The notes beneath the pieces are model-generated. The model did no database searches, had not been told where the DNA came from, and saw only the letters and a list, made by a program, of their open reading frames with translations. Source: Candidatus Saccharimonadota bacterium (lineage in GTDB: Bacteria > Patescibacteriota > Saccharimonadia > Saccharimonadales > Saccharimonadaceae). Taken from it: DNA of 64,000 nucleotides. Shown one piece after another: positions 1-7,900 of the stretch (position 1 is its first letter; the number at the start of each line of letters is the position of its first letter). The stretch spans positions 1 to 64,000 of the forward strand of contig RYWJ01000003.1 in assembly GCA_003979185.1 (NCBI GenBank), given 5' to 3'. A program made the translations under genes and the position numbers.

Positions 1-1
1 T

Positions 2-847
2 ATAAGTAACAATGCAATTAACTTTACTAAGAAGCTAGTGTTTGCAGCCAAGTTTGGTGAAGATGTTAGCTCTGGGCATTATAGGGCGAGTGTGATGCTA
101 AGCTTGGTGGCGGAACCAAGTGCTGTTACGCTTACCAAAATTAGTAATATGCAAGATATGACTAGCCAAATATGCGGTAACTCCAACATAGGAGAAACAG
201 CCACCCTCAAAGATACGAGAGATAATAATACATACAACGTCCGGAAGCATGAAGATGGGAATTGTTGGATGACGCAGAATTTGAGACTTATTGGGCCTAA
301 GACATTAACACCAGCAGATAGTGACGTAAAGAGCAATTATGCTTTAGCTGCGTCTATTAATGGTAAAACCTCCACTTCGACCGGCAACACCTCTGACTTC
401 TCCAACAAAAAGTCTATGACCGACCAATCATTCTACCGCACTGACACCTTGGCTGCTAATGGCGTATACTATTCTTGGTATTCGGCGACTGCTAGCACTG
501 GATCCTCGAATTCTAGCGGTAACGCCCCATCAAGTTTGTGTCCAAGAGGATGGAAATTGCCGCCAAGCTCCGGTAATGGTTCTTACGCTAATTTTCTTAC
601 CGCGGCCAATATAGGTAACTCGTCGTCCGGCGTCAGTAAGCTCACCTCCACGCCATACAAATTTCGTTTAGCAGGCTACGTAATAGATGGAACGCTTCGT
701 TATGATACAACCGAAAGCCGCTATTGGACAAGTTATAATTCAAGTATTCCTCCTGCATTTTCACTATACACTGATAATTATATAGCAGCAGACACAAATT
801 ATAACTATCTAGGTTTTTTCGTCCGTTGCGTCGCAACAAGTAATTAA
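2..847 (+). CDS. FISUMP-domain surface protein, 5' end outside window (FISUMP gene 1)
   Basis: The frame is open from the window edge, so the N-terminus with any signal peptide and leader is missing. The visible N-terminal part (KKLVFAAKFGED, SSGHYRASVMLSL) is the last strands of a secreted beta domain. It is followed by a Fib_succ_major (FISUMP) domain with the family landmarks MQDMTSQIC, DTRDNNTY, EDGNCWMTQNLRL, LCPRGWKLP and a closing FFVRCVA. FISUMP has a C-type-lectin-like look and is found on exported proteins; an adhesin or ligand-binding role is inferred. The C-terminal ~65 residues, from TPYKF to RCVATSN, correspond to the stretch found alone in the orphan cassettes. Domain order (beta then FISUMP) matches gene 2 at 13965-15485. 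Family call firm, function unknown. Confidence 0.85.
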   Translation: MSNNAINFTKKLVFAAKFGEDVSSGHYRASVMLSLVAEPSAVTLTKISNMQDMTSQICGNSNIGETATLKDTRDNNTYNVRKHEDGNCWMTQNLRLIGPKTLTPADSDVKSNYALAASINGKTSTSTGNTSDFSNKKSMTDQSFYRTDTLAANGVYYSWYSATASTGSSNSSGNAPSSLCPRGWKLPPSSGNGSYANFLTAANIGNSSSGVSKLTSTPYKFRLAGYVIDGTLRYDTTESRYWTSYNSSIPPAFSLYTDNYIAADTNYNYLGFFVRCVATSN

Positions 848-854
848 AACTATT

Positions 855-897
855 GTAAATACCCCAACTAAGCATTAGCTGCCAAAGTTGGGGTAAT
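855..897 (+). terminator. Stem-loop after FISUMP gene 1
   Basis: TACCCCAACT pairs with AGTTGGGGTA (10 bp) just after the stop codon. The U-tract is weak, so this may be a processing or stability hairpin as much as a terminator. Confidence 0.6.
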
Positions 898-1214
898 TCA
901 TATTTCCCCGCCAAAACTCTCATTTGTAATCAATTTGAACTATTTTGATTGGTTTTGGCTGTATTTTACCATTTTCCATTAATTTGACTGAATTGAGCTA
1001 TATTTTCGCCATATTTTAGTCAAAACCACTAATTTTACCCACTTTCTGATGCTAATTTTCTTGTTTAAGCCTATTTAGAGCCATTCTGAGCGATTTTTAT
1101 TAAAACCTTGGTATGAGGAAGGTTTAGAATTAGCATAGCCATGTAGAGCATATACGTAGGTTATATGTTTCTCCTAATTCCGACGTAAGGCGCATTTATA
1201 GATTGCTGCTACTT
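898..1214. other. AT-rich intergenic stretch without a recognisable gene
   Basis: No open frame with a ribosome binding site or family resemblance was seen on either strand. The stretch is A+T rich and leads into the repeat and palindrome block that precedes cassette A. Confidence 0.5.
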
Positions 1215-1255
1215 CCAACTCCTATTACTTCCGATAGACTAAAAGAGTATTGAAG
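1215..1255 (+). repeat. Repeat Y, copy next to cassette A
   Basis: About 41 bp (starts CCAACTCCTATTACTTCCG, then GATAGACTAAAAGAG) that recurs in reverse orientation with two visible differences at 13444-13484 beside cassette B. Here it stands alone, without its inverted partner. Confidence 0.75.
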
Positions 1256-1274
1256 AGTATATGTGAATGAGGTA

Positions 1275-1403
1275 TTAATATCACATCCAGCCTATCCCTA
1301 AAGCTTGTCCGCAGTTTACGAACGAGGAGAAGGTGACACACACCCGTAACGACGGGATGCGTGGACACCGCAGGCTTTAGGGATACGGCTGGTGTGATAT
1401 TAA
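1275..1403. repeat. Large imperfect palindrome (repeat X arms) 3' of cassette A
   Basis: The outer arms 1275-1304 and 1374-1403 are inverted copies of about 30 nt (TTAATATCACA ... TCCCTAAAGC) with two small indels. An inner hairpin CCCGT/ACGGG lies at 1343-1356, with further GGTG/CACC pairing around it. The palindrome begins about 10 nt beyond the cassette tail, read on the minus strand. One X arm recurs at 13296-13341. It could be a terminator, a cruciform recombination site or a MITE-like element. Confidence 0.75.
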
Positions 1404-1413
1404 ACTACTGTAT

Positions 1414-1637
1414 CCCCTCACCACCCTTAACCCATATACTATTTAGGTAGTAGCGACGCAGCGTATGGAGAGGCCGCTGTAACGGATATTGTCGTAGGCT
1501 GGGTAAACATAGATGCTATAGAAGAACAGGTAGTATGCTCCGGTATCAGAGCCGGCGGTACGTGACCAGTAGTATCCGCCGGAGCCGACACTGCCAAGAG
1601 AGCTATCTTGGACGAGCCCGGTATAAGGGAAGTTGTA
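1414..1637 (-). pseudogene. Orphan FISUMP C-terminal cassette A
   Basis: On the minus strand the cassette runs from TACAACTTCCCTTAT (1637) to a TAA at 1443-1445 and encodes the last ~65 residues of a FISUMP domain (YNFPYTG..., GGYYWSRTA, LSIRCVATT). A nearly constant tail follows (AAATAGTATATGGG, TTAAGGGTGGTGAGG). It has no promoter and no N-terminal FISUMP part. Its first possible codon, ATG at 1643, overlaps the UGA of rarA (ATGA), so translational coupling is possible but unproven. Tail subtype GGGATACAGTA resembles cassette C. Confidence 0.8.
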
Positions 1638-1639
1638 GA

Positions 1640-2845
1640 TCATTCCTGATTATGGTTATAATTACCCTTAACGCCAAAAATCGGTTTATCTTGAACGTCT
1701 TCAGGGAGATAACTCTTATCCAGATGAAAGCCAGCTTCCCATTTCTGACCCTCACCATAGCCGAGATTTTTCATTAATGAGGTTGGCGCATTACGCAGCC
1801 AAATCGGTACTGGACTATTCATACTCATAGCAGCAACTTTCTTAGCCTGCGCCCAGCCATCATAAGTTTCACGGCTTTTACGTGCTTTAGCTAAAACTAC
1901 CGCAACATGCGACAAGATAATTTCTCCCTCCGGCATTCCAACGCGCTCAATCGCCTGAAAACAGCTCACCGCTAAGTTCAATGCACCATTACCTGCCAAA
2001 CCAATATCTTCCGATGCGAATATCACCATACGTCGTGCGATAAATTTCGGGTCCTCTCCACTCATTACCATGCGCGCAAGATAATACAGAGTCGCATCGA
2101 CATCCGATCCTCGCATCGACTTGATGAAGGCTGAGATGTTATTATAATGATAATCTCCACCTTTGTCATACATAGGCATTTTTTGGCCAATCGCCGTCTG
2201 TACAACTTGTTTATCAACTTTTTTCGCTAGGCTCAACGCTAACTCTAAATCCCCCAGAGCCGAACGCGCATCACCACCGCTAATCTCCGCAATAAATTCA
2301 ATCGCCTCCCTGCTCACACGTTTTTCTACCCTCTCCGCTCCGATTGCGCGACACAGAACCTCTACAATATTCTCTTTTTTCAGAGGAGAAACAATCACTA
2401 CACGCGAACGCGATATTAACGGCGAAATTACTTCAAAACTCGGATTTTCCGTAGTTGCGCCAATCAAGATGATTAGGCCTGATTCAACGTGTGGCAAAAA
2501 TGCGTCCTGCTGTGCTTTATTGAAACGGTGAATCTCATCCACGAATAATACTGTTCGGGTATGTAAATTCCAATTTGTACGTGCGCGTTCGACGACCTCT
2601 TCAATATCTTTTTTCTTTGCCGTTACAGCCGACAATTCAACAAAATCCGCATTATATTCGCGCGCCAAGATTCTTGCCAAAGTAGTTTTACCGGTACCCG
2701 GAGGGCCCCAAAAGATCAAGTTAACCGGTTCACCTTTTCGGACAATTTCCGTCAAAATCTTGCCCTGACCGATAATCTCATCCTGACCAATCACCTCTTC
2801 CAAACTCTGCGGACGCATCCGCTCAGCCAGTGGCACTCTATTCAT
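1640..2845 (-). CDS. rarA: Replication-associated recombination protein RarA (MgsA), AAA+ ATPase
   Basis: A 401-residue clamp-loader-like AAA+ ATPase acting at stalled replication forks. Walker A GPPGTGKT is at residues 47-54 and the Walker B/DExH-like VDEIHRF at about 102-108. The GATTENPSFE sensor-1 stretch and the C-terminal tetramerisation region (ASEDIGLAGN, LAKARKSRETYDGW) are typical. Length is close to the family norm (~400-450). The last residues, GNYNHNQE, run into the UGA that overlaps the first ATG of cassette A, so the very 3' end may have been remodelled when the cassette arrived. Confident assignment. Confidence 0.95.
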   Translation of the reverse strand: MNRVPLAERMRPQSLEEVIGQDEIIGQGKILTEIVRKGEPVNLIFWGPPGTGKTTLARILAREYNADFVELSAVTAKKKDIEEVVERARTNWNLHTRTVLFVDEIHRFNKAQQDAFLPHVESGLIILIGATTENPSFEVISPLISRSRVVIVSPLKKENIVEVLCRAIGAERVEKRVSREAIEFIAEISGGDARSALGDLELALSLAKKVDKQVVQTAIGQKMPMYDKGGDYHYNNISAFIKSMRGSDVDATLYYLARMVMSGEDPKFIARRMVIFASEDIGLAGNGALNLAVSCFQAIERVGMPEGEIILSHVAVVLAKARKSRETYDGWAQAKKVAAMSMNSPVPIWLRNAPTSLMKNLGYGEGQKWEAGFHLDKSYLPEDVQDKPIFGVKGNYNHNQE

Positions 2846-2881
2846 AATTTAATCATACCATATCTTGATAGTTTCCTCAAG

Positions 2882-3550
2882 CTACCAAAATGCTCGTCCA
2901 ATCATCTCCAGCGGTCGAATTAACTCATTCACTTGCGCAATTTTCGCTACCGCAAAAAGTTTGTTTTGCAATATCACTCGCGCTAACTTAATTTCCTGCG
3001 CTCCAATCATTCCCTTTGAATTGATTCTTAGAGCGACCTCAGTACGATCCCAAAAGTACCTCTGATCTATCTCTAACTCACTCCCCATCACGTCGGTCGC
3101 GAGGTTAATTTCCTCGCCCATAGCTTGCGCGAGATTCATGGCAAACCATAACCTTGCCAGATCCATATTGACACCTTTATCTAAGCCCGCCAAAACTTGG
3201 TTAATTAGTTCAAAATATTCTGGGTTATCAACCTGCTCAGCCGCTCGCTCAATTTTTTTTAGACATTCTGAGGCGAGCTCTAATCGCGATATATCAGTCA
3301 ATATATTCTTATAAAAGCACAGCATCTTTGCACTAGTTAGCGTTCCTAAGTTTGATCGCCCCTGGTGCACTACTATATCCGCGACCGAGAAAAGTTCAAT
3401 CCCGCCCGCTAAGCGCGATTTTTCTTTGCGCACACCTTTAGCCAAAACCGCGATTTTTCCGTCGGGCGTTAGTAGATTTATGATGCGATCGCTTTCACCA
3501 TAATTAGTACGCCTAAGCACAATCGCTTTAGTTCGTAAATCATGCGGCAT
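2882..3550 (-). CDS. recO: DNA repair protein RecO
   Basis: 222 residues. RecO helps load RecA with RecF/RecR in gap repair. The N-terminal OB-fold segment is recognisable (TKAIVLRRTNYGESDRI, LTPDGKIAVLAKGVRK). The helical C-terminal half is conserved in outline, but the zinc-binding cysteine cluster of many RecO proteins is not visible. Its start overlaps the 3' end of the response-regulator gene by about 11 nt, and rarA follows, so kinase, regulator, recO and rarA probably share a transcript. Confidence 0.9.
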   Translation of the reverse strand: MPHDLRTKAIVLRRTNYGESDRIINLLTPDGKIAVLAKGVRKEKSRLAGGIELFSVADIVVHQGRSNLGTLTSAKMLCFYKNILTDISRLELASECLKKIERAAEQVDNPEYFELINQVLAGLDKGVNMDLARLWFAMNLAQAMGEEINLATDVMGSELEIDQRYFWDRTEVALRINSKGMIGAQEIKLARVILQNKLFAVAKIAQVNELIRPLEMIGRAFW

Positions 3551-3935
3551 CCTGTAGTATCTCCAAGGCTACCTCCACAATCTGTTGCGGCGTCATTGTT
3601 TCCTTCTGAAAAATATGTTTAATATTATAATGGCCAAGATCATACTTTTCTAAATTGAGAGATGTCACAATAACAACAGGAATCTTTGCCGTATCATCAT
3701 ACGAAATCAATTCATTCAAAAAGCTAAAACCATCTGGCCCGTTCAATAAAATATCTAAAAAAATCAAGTCCGGCAAATCTTCATTTAACAAACTCATGGC
3801 TTCAATTGCATTCGTAATCTTCAGAATTTTATGTTCTTGCTCAACATGATTATCCAAAGTTGGCAAAGCTTGCTCGAGCGCGCGTTCTACACATTCCGAC
3901 ATCATCAAATCATCTTCAATAATAAATGCCTTCAT
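3540..3935 (-). CDS. Single-domain response regulator (receiver)
   Basis: 131 residues, only a CheY-like receiver. The acidic pocket is EDD at residues 7-9, the phospho-acceptor is D61 (LIFLD), the switch Thr is T91 (VVIVTS) and the conserved Lys is K111 (IFQKE). There is no DNA-binding output domain, so it acts through protein contacts or a phosphorelay. It is 9 nt downstream of the sensorless kinase gene, its likely partner, and overlaps recO. Confidence 0.9.
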   Translation of the reverse strand: MKAFIIEDDLMMSECVERALEQALPTLDNHVEQEHKILKITNAIEAMSLLNEDLPDLIFLDILLNGPDGFSFLNELISYDDTAKIPVVIVTSLNLEKYDLGHYNIKHIFQKETMTPQQIVEVALEILQDAA

Positions 3936-3944
3936 ATCCTATTC

Positions 3945-4634
3945 CTAAAATAAGCACCCCTGTCTTGAAATTGGCAGCTCCACAAAAAAACTTGTGCCAT
4001 CACGATGACGCACGGCACCAAGCTGCGCATTCATATATTCAGCAAAACGTGATGATATATAGAGACCTAAGCCTGAGCTACCTGGCCGCATCGCAATAGC
4101 AGATGGCTGATCTAATCCCCCACGCCTCAATTGCGTCCAAATCTTTTTAGGTAAGGCGGGTCCAAAATCCCGTACTGTGACTTTTATCTTACTAGATTCG
4201 TCGCTAACAGTCAGAACGCTCGTTGTGTTGCTCTCTGAATAGTGTATCGCATTTACACAAAAATTATATATCACACTATACAATAATTCTGCATTCGCAA
4301 TGGCTAGCTTATGATTTCGATTGTGATATTTTACTTGCAAAGCTTTACGATCATAACCAAAAAGCGGATTAATATCCCGCGACACCAGCTCACAAACTCC
4401 CCGCACACTGACTGGCTCCATATCGAAAAGCCCATCTTCTAGTCGCGCTACCTTCGCTAAATCATTCACTTGTAAAAGCGCACGCTCCGATACATTGGCC
4501 ATCTGGGCACATATTCGGCGCTGTTCGGCAGTCGTATCAGTCAATTCAAGTGACAAGGCTAACTGTCTCAATAAGCTCACCGGCGCCTTTAGTTCATGCG
4601 CCGCCACCAAAATACCATCTACCTCCCTCACCAT
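3945..4634 (-). CDS. Histidine kinase, soluble, without a sensor domain
   Basis: 229 residues. The dimerisation H-box is at the extreme N-terminus (AAHELKAPVS, H13). The HATPase part shows the N-box (YNFCVNAIHYSE, N128), G1 (DFGPAL) and G2 (GSSGLGLYIS). No transmembrane, PAS or other sensor segment precedes the H-box. The start is placed by a TATACT -10 box immediately upstream and a short leader. It presumably phosphorylates the adjacent receiver; the signal is unknown. Confidence 0.88.
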   Translation of the reverse strand: MVREVDGILVAAHELKAPVSLLRQLALSLELTDTTAEQRRICAQMANVSERALLQVNDLAKVARLEDGLFDMEPVSVRGVCELVSRDINPLFGYDRKALQVKYHNRNHKLAIANAELLYSVIYNFCVNAIHYSESNTTSVLTVSDESSKIKVTVRDFGPALPKKIWTQLRRGGLDQPSAIAMRPGSSGLGLYISSRFAEYMNAQLGAVRHRDGTSFFVELPISRQGCLF

Positions 4635-4687
4635 ATTCCCAGTATATCACACCTAAAAAATGGCGCAGGCGAATTTGTAAAAATTAC

Positions 4688-5485
4688 TTACTCTACAAGG
4701 GTGACTGACTCAATAATACGATAGAAATCGTCAATAAAATTCATCGAATCGGTCTGCAGAAGCACCGTCTTATCACGCAATTTCAAAATCATTACTGCAC
4801 CACTCATATCCTTAGCCACCTCACCAGTATAAATATTTGCCAAAACTCCACCAACAGTCTGAGTTTTAAGAGTCAGCTTACCATTTTTGATCGAGCTCTC
4901 ATAACTCCTAGCAACACTGTCAAAAGAAACATCACGAATTCTCAAACGCAAAGCATTGATCGTAGAATTGCTCACAGGGTTCACAGCATATGGATTGAAG
5001 TAAGCTTCATAATCACCGCCATTCACAGCATCTTTAGCAATATATTGACTCCAGGTGCGTGGATATTTAAAACTAAAACTACCATAATCCACTGGTCCCG
5101 CAAAGTCTTGATATGGATCCTTTTCGCGTTCAGCAAAAGCCTCTTCCATTTGAGTTTCTTTCTTAGCTACTTCAGCCGCCACGGCATTGCGTATTTCCCC
5201 GTCTACATTCATAGACAAAGCGTCCCATTCAATAAACTTCTGAATATATAACCAGATAAAAACAATTGCCAAGATGCTAGTAATCACCAAAAGAATCGTC
5301 TCAATCAAGGTGCTTCGGGTCTTTTTATTGACCATCGGTGCAGCACCGGCACCACCATCAGAAGTCAGCTGTGCCCCTGTATTCAACGGTGTCGCCCCTG
5401 GTGCAGCTGGCGCAAAAGGCTGCTGAGCTGCTGGCTCGATCATGCTACCGTTAGAAGCTGGATTGGGCGTAGGATTATTCTGCAT
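4688..5485 (-). CDS. Membrane-anchored protein with extracytoplasmic domain, function unknown
   Basis: 265 residues from the ATG at 5485, chosen because TATAAT lies only 6 nt upstream and longer frames run through the promoter. Order: a Pro/Ala/Asn-rich cytoplasmic tail, one transmembrane helix (IETILLVITSILAIVFIWLY, about residues 60-80), a short charged helix, then a soluble domain of about 145 residues (YGSFSFKYPRTW...). That domain faintly recalls PsbP-like folds, a suggestion only. Downstream genes are on the same strand but have their own promoters. Confidence 0.75.
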   Translation of the reverse strand: MQNNPTPNPASNGSMIEPAAQQPFAPAAPGATPLNTGAQLTSDGGAGAAPMVNKKTRSTLIETILLVITSILAIVFIWLYIQKFIEWDALSMNVDGEIRNAVAAEVAKKETQMEEAFAEREKDPYQDFAGPVDYGSFSFKYPRTWSQYIAKDAVNGGDYEAYFNPYAVNPVSNSTINALRLRIRDVSFDSVARSYESSIKNGKLTLKTQTVGGVLANIYTGEVAKDMSGAVMILKLRDKTVLLQTDSMNFIDDFYRIIESVTLVE

Positions 5486-5506
5486 ATTTTGATTATACCG
5501 CAAATG

Positions 5507-5713
5507 TTAACTTTTTGTAAAGTCCTCGACAACTGTGACTTGGTTCCTCAATTCTGAGAGATCTTTTTCGATCTCTTGTGCTAACTGCTGGGCGGCTTTA
5601 TATTTTCCTAAGGCTTCTTCCAAGACAAAGTCGTCACCATAGAACCATTCTACCGCCTCATCAAGCTGGCTAACTTTACTGCTAATTGATATTTTTTCTT
5701 TAGTTTTGGACAT
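5507..5713 (-). CDS. xseB: Exodeoxyribonuclease VII small subunit
   Basis: 68 residues, the usual size for XseB. It has the small helical-hairpin pattern (QLDEAVEWFYGDD, ALGKYKAAQQLAQEIEKDL). It overlaps the 3' end of xseA by 14 nt, the classical arrangement. The small subunit binds the XseA coiled coil to form the single-strand-specific nuclease. Confidence 0.9.
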   Translation of the reverse strand: MSKTKEKISISSKVSQLDEAVEWFYGDDFVLEEALGKYKAAQQLAQEIEKDLSELRNQVTVVEDFTKS

Positions 5714-6788
5714 CTTTTACCTCCGCTCTAATCTTCTGTTTTATCGTAGTGATTTCAATTTCCTTCCCAATAACCACCTTACCAGTCACGATCGCATAGC
5801 CTCGCTTCAGCACACTTTCGGGATTAAGGCTCTGTAATATGCGCATCGTTTCCTGGACATGATGTTCGGACTGTTCAATCTTGAGCAGAATTTGCTTCTT
5901 AGCCTCTTGTATCCGTCGCTGCACTTCGCCTGATAAGTACTCCAAGCGTTCCTTGATCGTGCTCTGAATGCGATCTAGACCGTACTGCACTCGACGCAGA
6001 ATCTCTTGCCTATCTGGCACCAGTCGCTCGGCCGCATTGGATGGCGTCGATGCACGCACGTCAGCCACTAAATCCGCTAGGCTCTCATCTACTTCATGCC
6101 CAATTCCAGTCATGATTGGAATTCGACTTGATGCAATCGCCCGCGCTAATCCCTCATCATTAAAAGCTGCTAGATCATCCGCGCTACCGCCCCCGCGCAC
6201 AATAATAATTGCCTCAACTTCGGCACGCTGATTAAAATAATCCAGCGCATGCACAATTTGCTCGGGCGCAACTAACCCCTGCACCTGCGTATTGACAGTT
6301 TGTATTTCCATCCCGCCCCAGCGATCACTCAAAATCTTCAGAAAATCAATATAGCCAGCAGCGTTAGTCGAAGAGATCACGCCAATTTTAGATAAGCCTT
6401 GCGGTATGGGACGCTTTCTTGCAGGATCGAAAAGCCCTTCTGCCATTAGACGTTTCTTTAATAGCTCAAAATTTTTCTTGATACTACCCTCGCCTACTGG
6501 CATCACCTGGCTCACAGTGAGTGAAAACTTTCCCCAGCGCGTCAATTTTGGAGTGGCTCGCACGCGCACTTTCATACCATCAGTCAGCGCCGCCCTGAGC
6601 TGGGTTACCACCATGAAACAGCTCACACTTGAATCACCTTCTTTCAGATCAAAGAATACCCATTTGCCCTGATTTACTTTAAAGCTCGCCACCTCACCTT
6701 CGATGATTACGCTGGGAAAAGCATAGTCAAGGGATTGATTACAGATATCAATGAATTCTGAAACACTAAATTTGATCTCAGGACTCAT
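5700..6788 (-). CDS. xseA: Exodeoxyribonuclease VII large subunit
   Basis: 362 residues from the ATG at 6788 (MSPEIKFSVSEF); this start overlaps the upstream gene by 11 nt, and longer frames run deep into that gene. N-terminal OB fold (VIIEGEVASFK, WVFFDLKEGDSSVSCFM), catalytic domain with GVISSTNAAGYIDF, IIVRGGGSADDLAAFND and TGIGHEVDESLAD, then a coiled coil and the short C-terminal segment (GYAIVTG). It is shorter than the E. coli enzyme (~456), mainly in the coiled coil. Confidence 0.95.
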   Translation of the reverse strand: MSPEIKFSVSEFIDICNQSLDYAFPSVIIEGEVASFKVNQGKWVFFDLKEGDSSVSCFMVVTQLRAALTDGMKVRVRATPKLTRWGKFSLTVSQVMPVGEGSIKKNFELLKKRLMAEGLFDPARKRPIPQGLSKIGVISSTNAAGYIDFLKILSDRWGGMEIQTVNTQVQGLVAPEQIVHALDYFNQRAEVEAIIIVRGGGSADDLAAFNDEGLARAIASSRIPIMTGIGHEVDESLADLVADVRASTPSNAAERLVPDRQEILRRVQYGLDRIQSTIKERLEYLSGEVQRRIQEAKKQILLKIEQSEHHVQETMRILQSLNPESVLKRGYAIVTGKVVIGKEIEITTIKQKIRAEVKDVQN

Positions 6789-7854
6789 TCTCGATTTCGG
6801 CTCTTTCCTTACGGCCAATCTTAGAAATAGAGTGCTGATAGAAACCATATCCACTTAAGATCGTACTCGATAGTACAATTACGCGCGTCATCAAGACGAC
6901 AGTACCAGCCAAAGCAATCGGCACACCTAAGCTCACCATAATTCCAGCCATGCCTAGCTCGTACAAACCATAAGGGACAATCGCACCCATCACCGATCCA
7001 ATTGCCTCACCGATCATGATCTGCGGTAGTAGCTCTGGATGTCCAAGGCTGGCTGCTACAATCCAATAAGTTGCGATCTCCAAAAAACTATAGAGAATCC
7101 CCCAGACAATAGGCTGAAACAGGATCTTCTTATTACGACGCGCAGTCATCAAATCCTCATGGGCATCAAATAAGTATTTATCTACAATTTCACGTTTTAG
7201 AACGTTCTTCTTATTTCCAAACGTAATTTTCCCAACTAGCCAATTTGTAAATTTTGTAATCGTCTTTGCAAACCACTCGATACGCTTCTTACTGCTAGCT
7301 ATCACAACCACAATCGCAATCCCCGCAATGATACCAACACTAAGTAACGCTGTCACCCAGATCACCCATAGTCCAGAGCTTGGCACAGCACTAAAGATTA
7401 ACATCGCAATAATAGCGATGATCGTCTGTAACTGGTTCGCGCAAATCGTAATTATATACCGCAACACATACATAAAGCTCGACTGTCCCGCCGTCGCACC
7501 AAATGGCTTTAAACGCCAAGTGATATAACCAAGTCCACCCAAGCCTCCAGCCGGCACAGCATGATTCACAAAGTTCAATTCCAAAGATACTCGCATTAGC
7601 GTCCAAGCCGACACCTTCTTAGCATCCTTCTTGGCTGCCATATAAGAAAAGAAAATCTGACCACAACAAAAATACATAAATAGCTGCTCAGGTACCAATA
7701 AGATCAGGATCAAGATGTTCGTTTCGCTCAGATGCCTAATCGCCTCTTGAATATCAGCAAAATTCTTATAAATTACAAACAAGATTAGAATAAAAGTCGC
7801 TAAGCTTAAAATTGTACGAAACGAAACCCTAAATTTCTTTTTTTTCTCTGACAT
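6778..7854 (-). CDS. Flippase-like / LPG-synthase-type integral membrane protein
   Basis: 358 residues from the ATG at 7854, placed by TATAAT at 7861-7866. About eight hydrophobic segments with the family marks of the lysylphosphatidylglycerol-synthase TM region / UPF0104 group (NHAVPAGGLGGLGYITW, PYGLYELGMAGIMVSLG). Members flip or modify lipids or glycolipid intermediates; the substrate here cannot be told. It lacks the soluble aminoacyl-transfer domain of MprF, so a flippase-like role is more likely than lipid lysylation. Confidence 0.8.
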   Translation of the reverse strand: MSEKKKKFRVSFRTILSLATFILILFVIYKNFADIQEAIRHLSETNILILILLVPEQLFMYFCCGQIFFSYMAAKKDAKKVSAWTLMRVSLELNFVNHAVPAGGLGGLGYITWRLKPFGATAGQSSFMYVLRYIITICANQLQTIIAIIAMLIFSAVPSSGLWVIWVTALLSVGIIAGIAIVVVIASSKKRIEWFAKTITKFTNWLVGKITFGNKKNVLKREIVDKYLFDAHEDLMTARRNKKILFQPIVWGILYSFLEIATYWIVAASLGHPELLPQIMIGEAIGSVMGAIVPYGLYELGMAGIMVSLGVPIALAGTVVLMTRVIVLSSTILSGYGFYQHSISKIGRKERAEIENES

Positions 7855-7860
7855 ACAAGC

Positions 7861-7893
7861 ATTATAGCATACTACCACGGAATATGCTATAAT
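7861..7893. promoter_or_regulatory. Divergent leaderless promoter pair
   Basis: TATAAT on the minus strand (7861-7866) lies 6 nt before the ATG at 7854. TATAAT on the plus strand (7888-7893) lies 7 nt before the ATG at 7901. Both are preceded by TGC. The spacing puts both transcription starts at or next to the start codon. Confidence 0.75.
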
Positions 7894-7900
7894 GTATACT

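Noticed and set aside
1414..1637. Diversity-generating retroelement (variable lectin-like C-termini)
   Set aside because: No reverse transcriptase, template repeat or accessory gene in the window. Differences among cassettes include many C/T and third-position changes, not only adenine-derived ones. A template elsewhere in the genome cannot be excluded.
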